A stretch of DNA of 64,000 nt from a virus. The stretch lies in IMG/VR virus record IMGVR_UViG_3300036861_000805, positions 22,758-86,757 of that record. One strand, written 5' to 3'. A program made the translations under genes and the position numbers. The notes under the pieces are model-generated. The model did not search any database, had not been told where the DNA came from, and saw nothing but the letters and a program-made list of their open reading frames with translations. Of the stretch, positions 22,885-32,500 are shown piece by piece. Positions within the stretch are counted from its first letter, which is position 1. Every line of letters begins with the position of its first letter.

Positions 22885-24504
22885 TCAGCTCCTTTGCACC
22901 GTAAGCGAAACCGTAACGCGGGTAATGGTCGTCACCGAATCGACATTGAAGCCGAGAATGTCGCCGGCGGTGATGCTCGTAGTCCAGCCGGAGAGAGTCG
23001 TGTCCTGTGATTTCGTCGCCGAGGAGATGGTGGGTGGCGTCGCTGAGGTAATCGAGTCCGGGTCCGTTGGAGGATAGTTAGCGTAAGTGTCTTTCCAGAT
23101 ATCGATGACGATGCTCCCACTCTGGTCAGCGAACAGCCGCGCAGCGGTAATCGTGCAGTTGAAGGGCACTTCCAGATATCCCTTCTGGCCCGTCGTAATC
23201 ACTACCCCGCCGCCGTCGATGACGAACTCGATGGCCAGAACCGTTCCGCCAGGGCCTGTCGCGCCAGTAGCTCCGTTCGCTCCAGTCGCTCCCTGTGCCC
23301 CGGTCGCTCCAGCGCTTCCGGCCGTACCGGTGGCGCCGGTAGCTCCCGGCACTCCGGGAGCGAAGGCGACGACGGTGTCGCCGAGCGCAGTCGAGAGCGC
23401 GATACCCGAATCGTCGATGTAGGTGACGTGGATGCGGCGGTAGCCGGAGACAGTGTCGATGGCGTCGATGCGGTAGACGACCCAGCGCGTCGGGTCCGTC
23501 TCGCTGAGGATCTTCAGATAGCCCGGGACGGTCGCAAAGAGGTCGAGCCACGCGGTAACGTCGCTGCCCCACGTGTCGAGCAGGTCTATATACAGCTCCG
23601 TGACTGCGGAATAGGTCGCGCTGTTGAAGCGCAGGTTCCCGGAACCGGGATCCGCGTCAGTCGTGGAGGAGTCGTCGAAGTTGAACTCGAAGGCGTCTGA
23701 ACCAAGCGCGCCCTGCGCGCCGGTCGCTCCGGTGGCCCCGCCTGGCGAGCCAGTCGCCCCTGTCGCGCCAGAATCGCCGTCCGAGCCGTCAATGCCCGCC
23801 AAGCCAGTCGCTCCAGTTGCCCCGTCAGGAGGGCCTGCTGGCCCCGTAGCACCCGTGGCACCCGCTCCGGTCGCTCCGGTTGCGCCTGTGGCTCCCGTGG
23901 CTCCTGCGACGCCCGTAGGCCCCGTAGCACCGCCTGGCGAGCCCGCCGCTCCGGTAGCACCTGTCGCTCCGATGCCGGTCGCGCCAGTGAAACCGCGCAC
24001 GCCAGTTGCGCCGGTAGCGCCACTTGCACCCGTGTAGCCGCGAGGCCCGGCGCTTCCCGCCGGGCCTGCCGGGCCCGTTGCACCCGCACTGCCCGAGGCG
24101 GGCCAGTAGATGCGCACCTCCCCGTCGTCGTAGTCGATCGTGACCCGGCCAACCTGGAACTCAGACGTTGCCGGATCCCAGACGTCAACGAGGAAGGAGA
24201 CGTTGTGTGGAGGTCGGAAGGTGGGTTCGACTCCCACGACGTCGGGCAGGATGCAAGCAACTGTTCCCGAGACTCCGGGGATAAGTGTGCCCTTGAACTC
24301 GAGCGAGTTGTCCGCATGCAGCCGGTACTGAAAATCTCCGAGGGAGAGCTCGGGATGCGTGTCGGAGGGCTGCGTCCACGTTCCGAGCAGCGTGGGCGTA
24401 TTCCAGCGACCGGCGAGCGGCCGGCGCTCCTGTCTCGTTACTCGCTGATCGACGTATCGCTGACGGCGTTCCGGGTCGTTCTCGTCGTAGACCGGGCGAC
24501 TCAT
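22885..24504 (-). CDS. Collagen-like tail fibre protein
   Basis: 539 residues. Residues 1-135 are a beta-rich head domain that could attach to the tail. Two collagen-like blocks (about residues 140-270 and 395-425) consist of Gly-x-y triplets, mainly GAT, GPA and GFT. Between and after them are compact beta domains, the last likely a trimerising or receptor-binding tip. Thr in the third triplet position recalls glycosylated bacterial collagens such as BclA. Confidence 0.75.
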   Translation of the reverse strand: MSRPVYDENDPERRQRYVDQRVTRQERRPLAGRWNTPTLLGTWTQPSDTHPELSLGDFQYRLHADNSLEFKGTLIPGVSGTVACILPDVVGVEPTFRPPHNVSFLVDVWDPATSEFQVGRVTIDYDDGEVRIYWPASGSAGATGPAGPAGSAGPRGYTGASGATGATGVRGFTGATGIGATGATGAAGSPGGATGPTGVAGATGATGATGATGAGATGATGPAGPPDGATGATGLAGIDGSDGDSGATGATGSPGGATGATGAQGALGSDAFEFNFDDSSTTDADPGSGNLRFNSATYSAVTELYIDLLDTWGSDVTAWLDLFATVPGYLKILSETDPTRWVVYRIDAIDTVSGYRRIHVTYIDDSGIALSTALGDTVVAFAPGVPGATGATGTAGSAGATGAQGATGANGATGATGPGGTVLAIEFVIDGGGVVITTGQKGYLEVPFNCTITAARLFADQSGSIVIDIWKDTYANYPPTDPDSITSATPPTISSATKSQDTTLSGWTTSITAGDILGFNVDSVTTITRVTVSLTVQRS

Positions 24505-25812
24505 CTAAATTGAATCCTGGTCGGGGGACGTCTCGAACTCACCAAGCGTCTCGACATCGTCGTCGTCGACGTCCACCGTGTATCCGTAGATGCGCATGCC
24601 GCCGGACTCTGTCATGCGGCTCTTCTGACCCATGTTTACGGTCACGAGATCGCCGACGTCGAAGTCTCCGGGAAGGAAGATGTCCATGCCCGCGGGCACC
24701 GTCGTGAACTGGCTCTTGCGCACGGGCGTGATGTAGAGCATCTCGCGCGGCTTCGCCCGCAACAGGCTCTCCACCTGCCACTGGCGTACGAACAGAGGAT
24801 AGGCCGAATCCTCGGAGCCGAAGTTGTCGTAGACGTTGATCAGCATGAAGACGCCGATTTCGCTGCGGGAGGTCCAGATGAGGTTTCCAAGCGGACCGAC
24901 GACGGGATACACGCGACCACCGGGAGGGTTGAAGGCGGCAGTGATGAGGTCTGGATGATCTGCCGTCACGTTTGCTCGCCAGTGCTGCTGATCCATGCGC
25001 TGGCCGAGGAAGTACCAGAGCTTGGTCGCGATCGAGCTCATGTCCTCGGAGCGACGGAAGCGCGAGATGTTGTCCGCATCCGCCTCGATGCCGTAGTCGA
25101 AGTGCACGCTCGAGGTGCGATCGGTGCCGAAATCGCCGTTGTAGCAGTGCACGATTCCCATGTTCTGAAAGCCTTCGGCTCCGATTCCTCCCACGACCGG
25201 CTCGATGTAGATGTCGAGCTCTCCGCTGTTGGTCAGAAGGGTCGCCACCTCAGCGATCGACATGGGAAAGTCTGTGGGCGCACCCCGGAGATCCGCCCCT
25301 CCTGTCGCGTAGGTCGAGGCTGCGAGATCTAGGAAGAGTTGCCCCTCCGCATCGTCGGGGATCTCCGCGGGGTTTTCCGAGGCGAGGAGGATCTCCTCCA
25401 TGATCTGCGGCCCTGTCTGGTTGCGGACGATGAACTGCGGGTCCGAGAAGTCCCCGACCGTGTGCCCGGGAGAAGCGACGCCGTCACGCGCCGGGCGGTA
25501 GGGCCAGACCCTCATCGGATCGTAGGACGTGACGCGTGTATAGGCGATGTCCTCATCCCCTTCGTCCTCCACGATCCAGCAGAGGCCGTGGTGGAAGAGC
25601 CCCATGGAATCGAGGTTGAACTCGATCTGGCGATAGCCCGCACAGATCAGCGGGCGGCCGTCATCCTGAGTCTCGCCTGCGATCGAGGAAGGAATGCGGA
25701 AGGTGCAGGAGCTGGGTCGACTCAGCCGGCGCCTGCCCTGTTTGTCGAAAGCGTAGGTGTAGATGTCTCCCAGCGAGGTGCCATCTCGCTTCCTAACGAC
25801 GAGCGAGCCCAT
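24505..25812 (-). CDS. Minor tail protein (ReqiPepy6 Gp37-like)
   Basis: 435 residues from ATG 25812 (TAATG junction). The order of motifs LVVRKRDGTSLGDI, RPLICAGYRQIEFN, TVGDFSDPQFIVRN, TSYDPMRVWPYRPA and GDFDVGDLVTVNMG matches the siphovirus ReqiPepy6 Gp37-like family, tail-tip proteins that sit after the distal tail protein. It probably forms part of the baseplate hub. Confidence 0.75.
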   Translation of the reverse strand: MGSLVVRKRDGTSLGDIYTYAFDKQGRRRLSRPSSCTFRIPSSIAGETQDDGRPLICAGYRQIEFNLDSMGLFHHGLCWIVEDEGDEDIAYTRVTSYDPMRVWPYRPARDGVASPGHTVGDFSDPQFIVRNQTGPQIMEEILLASENPAEIPDDAEGQLFLDLAASTYATGGADLRGAPTDFPMSIAEVATLLTNSGELDIYIEPVVGGIGAEGFQNMGIVHCYNGDFGTDRTSSVHFDYGIEADADNISRFRRSEDMSSIATKLWYFLGQRMDQQHWRANVTADHPDLITAAFNPPGGRVYPVVGPLGNLIWTSRSEIGVFMLINVYDNFGSEDSAYPLFVRQWQVESLLRAKPREMLYITPVRKSQFTTVPAGMDIFLPGDFDVGDLVTVNMGQKSRMTESGGMRIYGYTVDVDDDDVETLGEFETSPDQDSI

Positions 25813-26324
25813 TAGACGGGGAAGCTGCCCGAAGGTGGATAGGTGACGTAATCCGGATCGGCCGCAATCAGCCCGAAGTTGAAGAGTCGCCACTGGATCC
25901 CGGTGAAGCCGACGGGGGGATCGTGGGCGCGCACGATGAGCTGGTGCTCGCTGAGACCTCGCGGCGTCCAGGTGAGGGTCCCGTCCGCGCGCTCGATGGA
26001 CTTGAGCGCCGCCTTCAGATACTGCTCCATGAGATTGCGCGCGATTCCCGTGGCGTTCGAGTTCGAGTTGCGCGTCGATCGGATGATGATGACGCCGGGG
26101 ATCGTCAGTACACGAGGGCCCTCAAGGCGACCGTGCACAAGGCCTCCGTCTGTATTCGGACGGTTGTCCGTCGGGATCCGCAAGGGGGCGCCATCGAGCC
26201 CGTCGATCTCATCCCCGATATAGAACTCGTCCTCGCCGTAGGAGTTGAAGCGATCGAGACCCGTGTGGTTGAAGGTGATCGTTCCCCAAGGGGTGTCGAG
26301 CACATACGGAACGGTGACGTCCAT
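25812..26324 (-). CDS. Distal tail (Dit-like) protein
   Basis: 170 residues between the tape measure gene and the Gp37-like gene, the usual place of Dit. The content fits: N-terminal WGTITFNHTG, ITIPGVIIIRSTR-like strands, then a helix (NLMEQYLKAALKSIE) and RLFNFGLIAADPDY near the end, a common closing motif of Dit-like proteins. It joins the tail tube to the tip. Confidence 0.65.
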   Translation of the reverse strand: MDVTVPYVLDTPWGTITFNHTGLDRFNSYGEDEFYIGDEIDGLDGAPLRIPTDNRPNTDGGLVHGRLEGPRVLTIPGVIIIRSTRNSNSNATGIARNLMEQYLKAALKSIERADGTLTWTPRGLSEHQLIVRAHDPPVGFTGIQWRLFNFGLIAADPDYVTYPPSGSFPV

Positions 26325-26327
26325 CTC

Positions 26328-29300
26328 TTACTCCGTGTCCATGAAGGCGCTCGAAGCTCGCTCGGAGCGACGCGCCTCCGGATGACCCGCACGACGGTTC
26401 AAAAGCATGAGCTGGTGCACCATCTGCACCATCAGGGTGATCATGCGGGAGGCCTGCGCATGCGAGGAGCCGCGCTCCTGGACTGCAGCTCTCGCAGCCT
26501 GATCTTGCAGTGCATTCGTAGGAAGCTTGGCGGCCGCGCCCGCCATTCGCTCCTGAATGAAATGCTGCGCCGCGATGCCCGAGATCCCAGCCGCCGTGGC
26601 TGAGCTAGGTGAAGGAGCCGTCCCGCGCAGGCCGGTACTTGCTGAGGAGGTGCCGCCAACTGTTCCCGAAAGCGCCTGAGCGGGGAGCAGATTCCCGAGA
26701 AGCGTCGCGGCGAATCCCTGTTGTGTCGTCAGGAACTCAAAGGCCATGGCCCTGAACTCCTCCTTGACCTTCTTCTGCTCGTCCCGCAGGTCCTTCAGCT
26801 CCTTCTGCGCCTGACGCAGGGCGAGGATCCAGCGCTTGCGCTCGAGGCTTCCCGCCCGCGTGGCCTTGATCCGCCCGCGGTAGAAATCGATCTCGGCCTT
26901 CAGGGCGCGAGCCAGCGCAGCCTTATTGCCGGTGGTCTCCGCGATCTGAACGTCGAGCTCGAGTGATTCCTGCTCACGTTCGAGGGCGGCCCTGCGCTTC
27001 TCGCGTGCAGCCTCGTTCTGCTGGCGGATGAGATCCGCGCGTCGCGCCCTCTCGTCGTTTAGCTGGCGAGTGAGATCGAGGATGACCTCATTGGCAGTCT
27101 TCGCATCCCGAATCCGCTTCTTTGCCTCCCGAATCTCAGACTGATAGAGCTTGATCAGCGCGTTCGAGAGGTCGAGGTCGTCGGAGAGCTTCTTCGAGGC
27201 TTCGATCTTTGCCTTGTTGAGAGTGAGCCTCGTTTCGGCGCGTGCGAAGGAGTCGATGACGGCCTGGTCGTGCTTGTTGTTGGCCTGGATGATCTTGTTC
27301 TTCGCCGTCTCCGCGTCGCGCGCAGCCCGCTCTCTCGCCTGTGCACGATCATCCAGGATCCCGGTGATTTCGTCGTCCGTCTTCTTGAGCGCATCCGCAG
27401 CATTCCGGATCTTGTTCCCTTGCTCTCTGCTGATCCTCCCCGCCTCCGTTGCGGCTCTCACATCTTCAGCGGTCGCGCTCGGAGGAAGCCCGGCGCCTAC
27501 AAGAAGTGCAGCAAGTCTCCTCTGCTGTCTTTCGCGTCTTGTTCTAAGGAGCGCGAGACGTCCGGCTTCATCTCCCCTGGCCTCTGCGATCGCAAGTGCC
27601 GTATCGAGCCCGGTTGTAAGTGCTGCTCCGATATCTTCGCCAGCGGTCTCGGCAGTTGGCTTCGTCGCGTTGGCGAGGTTCGTCAGTAACTCGTTGGTGG
27701 TGTCAACGAGATCAGGAAAGGCCGCCCTAAAGGAATCATCGATTCCCTTGACGACTCCCTTACCGATGTCCTCGCCTGCCTTCGGTGCTGTGAGCGCGGC
27801 GGCGCGCAGCGCGCTCACCATGTCGAGGAGCTTTTCCCGGAGAGAAGCTGCACTTGGATTGCTGCGATCGAGACCCGCTGCGAGTTTCTGGATCGCGTCC
27901 GCCGATCTCTCGAAGGATTCTGCAGTACCTCGTTCTGCCGGAAGGGCTCTGACGATCTTCTCCACCCCAAGCACGGCATCCTCGAGATTCCCGTCAAGAT
28001 CTCGCACGGAAGCGCCCATTCGACCGAGGCCTGCTACTCCGAGGTCGGAGAGACTGATAAATCTCTTTTTCAGCTCTTCGGTCTGCTGTTCGAGACCCTC
28101 GAACAACTGCTGCCGGGGGATCTCCAAAGCGACCGGGATCCTGATGTCGGGAACGCTGGCTCCGGCCTGTAGTTGCTCGATGACCCCCTGGATATCTCGC
28201 GCCAACTGCTGCGCTGCGGGGCTTCCCTTTTCGAGCTCCGTGACGATCTTCTGCAGTCCGACTACGGTCTCGTTGAGCCCGACTATCGGTGCACCCTGAC
28301 CAAAGGGAACATTCTGAGCCTTCTGCAATTCGAGAATGAGGAGAGCAACTTCCTGACGAGCACTTTCGGCGCTCACTTCCACAGGCTCGAAAAGATCGCG
28401 AAGACCAGCGATGGCGAGTCTCGGGATAAGGCCGCCAGAAGCGGCTGTCTTGAGACTTTCTCGTATGCCTGTCCCGATTCCTTCGCCTAGGAACCCGAGG
28501 CCAAGATCGTCGAGGGTTCGGTTGAGATCGCCGAGCACCCCGATCCCCTCGTTGGCCGTCGAGATCAGCTCGCTGAGGCCTTCGATGAATCCACCGAGCG
28601 GGCCCAAGGTGACGTTTCCGAGATTGACCCCGAGTGTCGCGAGGCTGTTCTTCAGGGCTTCGAGCTTGCCGTTGAAGCCGGCGGTCTGCGCCCCAGCCAA
28701 TTCCTGCGCGGCGCCGGCGCGGTTGACTGCCTCGATTTCTTCCTGCAACTCCTGGGCTGTGACTCGACCGAGAATCCCCTGCGCGACGATCGAACGGGTT
28801 GTGAAGATCGTCCCCAGTGCACGGCGCCTCTCGGCTGCACCGAGACGGTCCGTGGCCTCCTGGATTTGACGGAAGATATTGATGTTCAGGCGCCCAGCGG
28901 AGTCAAGAACACGAACCGATGCGCCGCTCTCGAGGCGCAGTTTTTCGAGTACCGCTCGTGCCTTGTCCGCGGGATTGAGGAGACGCAGCATTGCATTGCG
29001 CAGCGTCGTACCAGCTTCGCCACCCTGGCGACCTGCACGAGCCATTTCTGTGATGAAGGCCACGAGTTCGTCGATCCCGACCCCGGCGATGCGGGCGACG
29101 GCCGCAGAGTTCTCAAGTGCCTCGCCCATTTCGGTGATGCCGCCCTGCGCTTCTTTGGAAGCATTCGCGAGCAGATCGGCGACATGAATCGCCTCGGTCC
29201 CGGATTTTCCGAACGCGTTGAGGGCGGAAGCGACAAGATTTGCTGCCTGGGCCTGGTCGATCTCTCCAGCCGTCGCGAGCTGAAGTGTGCCTCTCGCCGC

Positions 29301-30698
29301 CGCAATAGAGTTTTCGACAGAGAGGCCCGCTTTGGAGAGCTCCGTCATGGCAGTTGCCGCGTCTCCTGCGTTGACGGCCGGGAGCGTGATGTCTGCACCA
29401 AGGGCGACTGCTTGCGCGCGCACACGCTCCATCTCGTCGGCGGTCGCTTCAGCAGTGACGCGGAACACGTTCAGCTGCTGCTCGAGGTTCGCAGCCGAGC
29501 CGACAGCCTTCACGAAGCCGATCGCCGCAGCCGTACCCACGAGGAAGGGACCACTCGCCGCCAGAACTGCTCCTCGCAGGCCAAGCGTGCCAAGCGAGGC
29601 GGCAAGGGCTCCCTTGGCGAGCTGGCGATCTTGGCGGATCCGCTCATTCAGTGGGCCGAGACCTCTGAGGCGCTCAACAGTCAGGGCCCGCTCGGCCTGC
29701 ACTTGCTGAAGAAGCGCGGCGTTAGTAGCTTCGAGTTCTGCGGCTTCCTGCGCCATGACGGTGTTGCCGAGACGTTCAGCCGCGATACGAATCTCCTTCG
29801 CCTCGGCGACGGCGGCCTCCAAGGCTCGCTCTGCCTGCAGCTGCGCGTTGTTCACGGCACGTACTTCCGCGACTTTACGAAGCGACGCCGTTTCGACTCC
29901 CGTCGCCGCAGCGGCTGTGCTCGTCGCATCGGCACTTGCGATCTTCAGTGCGGCATGTCGTGCCTCCGTACGATCTGCAAGCTGCGTCGTTTCGATGCGT
30001 TCGAGCTGAGCGGCAAGAGCCTGTCTATCTGTCGCTAGACCCTCTTGGATCGTGGCCTGACGACGAGCTTCGGCTTCATTCCCGGCATCGAGCGCAGCTT
30101 TCCGACGTACCTCGGCGCTGAGTTCCGCGGCGCTCGCCTGGGCAAGTCCGGCCGCGGATGTCTTCCTGGCGCTTTCGAGCGCGACGGCTCGTTCGTCGGC
30201 CGTGGTAACTGATCCCAGAGCGGTTGCATATGCGCGCTCGGAGGCAATGAGGGCGGCCTGTGTTCCTTGCCGTGCCCTCTGAACATCGCGCAGGATTCGT
30301 TCCTCTTCGCTCAGCTTTGCCGCAGCAGCGGCAGCAGCTGGCCCGGCAGCTCCCGCCGCCGCGGCAGCTGCGCTGACACCCGCAGCCTGCCTTGCCGCAG
30401 CAGCCTGCGTGACACCGACGGGAGTGACCTTGACGGGAATCTCGAGTCCGGCCAGCTGCTCGCGCAACTTGGTGCGGAAACCAGTAACGTCCGGACGAAC
30501 GGGGACGTCGAAGGCAGCCCGTCCGATCTCCCGCTTCAGCTGCCGCCGAAAGGCTTGCAGCTCGAGCTTGACGGGGATCTTGAAAACGCCCGCCCGCTTG
30601 ATCGCACTGTTGACATCAGCCTTTAGCTGCTCGCGGAAGGTGCTCGCGTCCGGCTTGAGCTTGACCCTGGCGGTCGCGAAATATTCCGTGTTACCCAC
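26328..30698 (-). CDS. Tape measure protein
   Basis: 1,456 residues from a GTG that overlaps the stop of the chaperone extension. The N-terminal third is coiled coil rich in Ala, Glu and Arg. A TP901-type domain follows with GFVKAVGSAANLEQQLN, MTELSKAGLSVENSIAA and LANASKEAQGGITEMGEALE. A long helical C-terminus with charged repeats completes it. At the usual 1.5 Angstrom per residue it would set a tail near 220 nm. Confidence 0.95.
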   Translation of the reverse strand: MGNTEYFATARVKLKPDASTFREQLKADVNSAIKRAGVFKIPVKLELQAFRRQLKREIGRAAFDVPVRPDVTGFRTKLREQLAGLEIPVKVTPVGVTQAAAARQAAGVSAAAAAAGAAGPAAAAAAAKLSEEERILRDVQRARQGTQAALIASERAYATALGSVTTADERAVALESARKTSAAGLAQASAAELSAEVRRKAALDAGNEAEARRQATIQEGLATDRQALAAQLERIETTQLADRTEARHAALKIASADATSTAAAATGVETASLRKVAEVRAVNNAQLQAERALEAAVAEAKEIRIAAERLGNTVMAQEAAELEATNAALLQQVQAERALTVERLRGLGPLNERIRQDRQLAKGALAASLGTLGLRGAVLAASGPFLVGTAAAIGFVKAVGSAANLEQQLNVFRVTAEATADEMERVRAQAVALGADITLPAVNAGDAATAMTELSKAGLSVENSIAAARGTLQLATAGEIDQAQAANLVASALNAFGKSGTEAIHVADLLANASKEAQGGITEMGEALENSAAVARIAGVGIDELVAFITEMARAGRQGGEAGTTLRNAMLRLLNPADKARAVLEKLRLESGASVRVLDSAGRLNINIFRQIQEATDRLGAAERRRALGTIFTTRSIVAQGILGRVTAQELQEEIEAVNRAGAAQELAGAQTAGFNGKLEALKNSLATLGVNLGNVTLGPLGGFIEGLSELISTANEGIGVLGDLNRTLDDLGLGFLGEGIGTGIRESLKTAASGGLIPRLAIAGLRDLFEPVEVSAESARQEVALLILELQKAQNVPFGQGAPIVGLNETVVGLQKIVTELEKGSPAAQQLARDIQGVIEQLQAGASVPDIRIPVALEIPRQQLFEGLEQQTEELKKRFISLSDLGVAGLGRMGASVRDLDGNLEDAVLGVEKIVRALPAERGTAESFERSADAIQKLAAGLDRSNPSAASLREKLLDMVSALRAAALTAPKAGEDIGKGVVKGIDDSFRAAFPDLVDTTNELLTNLANATKPTAETAGEDIGAALTTGLDTALAIAEARGDEAGRLALLRTRRERQQRRLAALLVGAGLPPSATAEDVRAATEAGRISREQGNKIRNAADALKKTDDEITGILDDRAQARERAARDAETAKNKIIQANNKHDQAVIDSFARAETRLTLNKAKIEASKKLSDDLDLSNALIKLYQSEIREAKKRIRDAKTANEVILDLTRQLNDERARRADLIRQQNEAAREKRRAALEREQESLELDVQIAETTGNKAALARALKAEIDFYRGRIKATRAGSLERKRWILALRQAQKELKDLRDEQKKVKEEFRAMAFEFLTTQQGFAATLLGNLLPAQALSGTVGGTSSASTGLRGTAPSPSSATAAGISGIAAQHFIQERMAGAAAKLPTNALQDQAARAAVQERGSSHAQASRMITLMVQMVHQLMLLNRRAGHPEARRSERASSAFMDTE

Positions 30699-31109
30699 GC
30701 TCGAAGCTCCTCAGGCCTCCGCCACTCATGCCAGACATGCGAGCTTCGAGCCAAGAGAGCGCGCGATTGTTCATGGCGACGATGTCTTCCTCGGACATCT
30801 CCTCGGCCGGTCTCTGGCCCTCGTTCTGTCTGCGAGGGCGAGCCGCGACAGAACGCTCTCCCTCAAGATCAGGAGGTGGCTCAGAGCTTGGATCGTAGCC
30901 TTCGGCCCAGAAGCGGGCCGCGTGAATCGCATCCTCGAGCGAGAGTCCAGAGATGTTGATGCCGCCAACCTGCCGGGAACGCTGAAGTTCCTTGACGAGC
31001 GCTGCGTATGCCAGATTGAGCCACTCGCGGAGGGAAAGGGCATTCGGATCCCCCCCTGCGAGCGTTACGCTACCTGCGAGATAGGTGCGGATTCCCCAGG
31101 CCCAGCTTC
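30691..31109 (-). CDS. Tail assembly chaperone, frameshifted C-terminal part
   Basis: This frame lies -1 to the upstream chaperone and has no start of its own. It reads naturally from about PYAYARALGSWAWGIRTYL, through AGGDPNALSLREWLNLAYA, to LEARMSGMSGG and a stop at 30691. The arrangement matches the gpG/gpGT scheme of long-tailed phages. The slip must occur before the first protein's stop at 31065; T_GGG_GAA at 31092-31098 is one weak candidate. The end overlaps the tape measure start. Confidence 0.75.
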
Positions 31110-31553
31110 CGAGGGCTCTGGCGTACGCGTAGGGCGCTCGGGGATCTGGACCTCCTGCAGCCAGACGAGAAGCAACTGCAGCTGCTCAATCGAGATGTGT
31201 TTGTCCTTGTCCTCGATGATTTCGGTGAAGCGTGCGCTGTCCGAGGATTCGATGAGCATCTTGACTCGCTTGACGACGTATTCGAAGCTCTCGATGACCG
31301 TCCCACGATCCTCGAGCACGACCGTTTCCGGATCTTCGCCCTTCGCGGCTGCAGCAGCCTTGAGCTTCGCAAGCTCGGCGTCTCGCTTGCGCTGCTCCTC
31401 TTCTTGCTCCGACTGCTGCTTGTCGAGAAATTCGCCCCAAACCCGCCAGTGCATCTGCACCCAGTGAAAGCGCTGCCCACCCAGAATAAAGTCCCGCGGC
31501 GCCGTGAAGACTTCGTCGAAGTTCGGCGCCTCAGCGGTCTCAACCTGTGACAC
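31065..31553 (-). CDS. Tail assembly chaperone (gpG-like)
   Basis: 162 residues from GTG 31553 with GAGGAGGGT upstream. It begins with a short beta segment (FDEVFTAPRDFILGGQRF), then is helical and very charged (DKQQSEQEEEQRKRDAEL). Its tail after residue 145 is Pro/Ser-rich and looks non-coding, as expected where most ribosomes end while a few shift -1 into the longer product. It folds and holds the tape measure during tail assembly. Confidence 0.8.
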   Translation of the reverse strand: MSQVETAEAPNFDEVFTAPRDFILGGQRFHWVQMHWRVWGEFLDKQQSEQEEEQRKRDAELAKLKAAAAAKGEDPETVVLEDRGTVIESFEYVVKRVKMLIESSDSARFTEIIEDKDKHISIEQLQLLLVWLQEVQIPERPTRTPEPSEAGPGESAPISQVA

Positions 31554-31567
31554 TCTTACCCTCCTCG

Positions 31568-32140
31568 TTAGGAGCCGATGAGCAGCTCTTCGTAGCCTTC
31601 GAGCCCGACTCGAATCACCGCTGTCCAGCCAGCGCACCCGCCGGCGGGAATCATGGGGATGAGCCCGTCGAAGAACACTTCGTCACACAGGCTAACGAGG
31701 TGTTCGGCGCGCACAAGGTTGTGCAGATGGTTCCAGAGTGCCCACGCGTCCGCGTAATGTTGTCGGGCGGAGGTCGTCAATGCATCGGCGCTTGGGGGGA
31801 CGAAGACCGCCGTGGCGCTGCTTGTGCCAGTCGGAATGCACCGAAAGATGTGAGCGACCATCGTCACGGAGTTTTTCCAGGCCTCACGCACAGCACGTCG
31901 CCCGGCGTCGAGACCGCCCGGTGTCGTGTCGAGTTCTCCGATCGGATCTACTCGGACGACAAGCTGAGTGCAGCAGTCCCGGCCAACGAAATCCGCGACC
32001 GGCATCCCCGGCGAAAGGAACTGCCGCTCCGGCGCTCCCTCGAGTTCGGGGATGAAGTCCGGAATGGTGTCGAGGGCTTCCGCACAGTCGTCGAGGTACG
32101 CCTGCGCGATCAGGTAGAGATCGTCAGGGCCCGTCGACAT
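31568..32140 (-). CDS. Tail terminator/completion-like protein
   Basis: 190 residues in the slot between the HK97-gp10-like gene and the chaperone, where siphoviruses keep the tail terminator. The sequence mixes beta and helix, with CTQLVVRVDPIGELD and WTAVIRVGLEGYEE as likely strands. Such proteins cap the tail tube and join it to the head. The assignment rests on position and size more than on motifs. Confidence 0.55.
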   Translation of the reverse strand: MSTGPDDLYLIAQAYLDDCAEALDTIPDFIPELEGAPERQFLSPGMPVADFVGRDCCTQLVVRVDPIGELDTTPGGLDAGRRAVREAWKNSVTMVAHIFRCIPTGTSSATAVFVPPSADALTTSARQHYADAWALWNHLHNLVRAEHLVSLCDEVFFDGLIPMIPAGGCAGWTAVIRVGLEGYEELLIGS

Positions 32141-32500
32141 CTAGGCTCCACGTCTGAATCCGGCAGCAATGAGCGCTGGCGCGAGGAAGGGATACTGATA
32201 GAACGCGCCCTGAGGGGTCACGCCGCCGAGTTCGAGTGCGATCGGGTAATTGAAGTCCGGATGCCCTCTCCAGGGATGAGCCGCATCCGCCAGGACGACG
32301 GAATAGAGCGAATCCGCCTCCTGGAAGATGCCAGCGTCGCGAAGAGACTGGATCGCATCTCCCGAGCGAACATGCGCACTCAGGTTGTTGTGCGCGTACG
32401 TCACGATCTCCTGGGACTTGCGGGAGATGTAGCGCCCAAGCTCTCCTTCCTCGGAGTGGAAGAACTGACGGATCACTCCGTCGTGCAGGATCACACTCAT
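32141..32500 (-). CDS. HK97 gp10-like head-tail protein
   Basis: 119 residues from ATG 32500, in an ATGA overlap; in-frame codons upstream look like shadow. The helix RYISRKSQEIVTYAHNN with a later HPDFNYPIALELG fits the HK97 gp10/neck family, in which an N-terminal helix and a small beta domain sit at the head-tail joint. Confidence 0.6.
   Translation of the reverse strand: MSVILHDGVIRQFFHSEEGELGRYISRKSQEIVTYAHNNLSAHVRSGDAIQSLRDAGIFQEADSLYSVVLADAAHPWRGHPDFNYPIALELGGVTPQGAFYQYPFLAPALIAAGFRRGA

Noticed and set aside
27151-28299. 382-codon plus-strand Ser/Ala/Pro-rich frame
   Set aside because: Antisense shadow of the tape measure coiled coil.
28866-30038. Long plus-strand frame antisense to the tape measure gene
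   Set aside because: Low-information Arg/Ser-rich sequence, typical of antisense frames in GC-rich genes, inside a gene recognised with high confidence.
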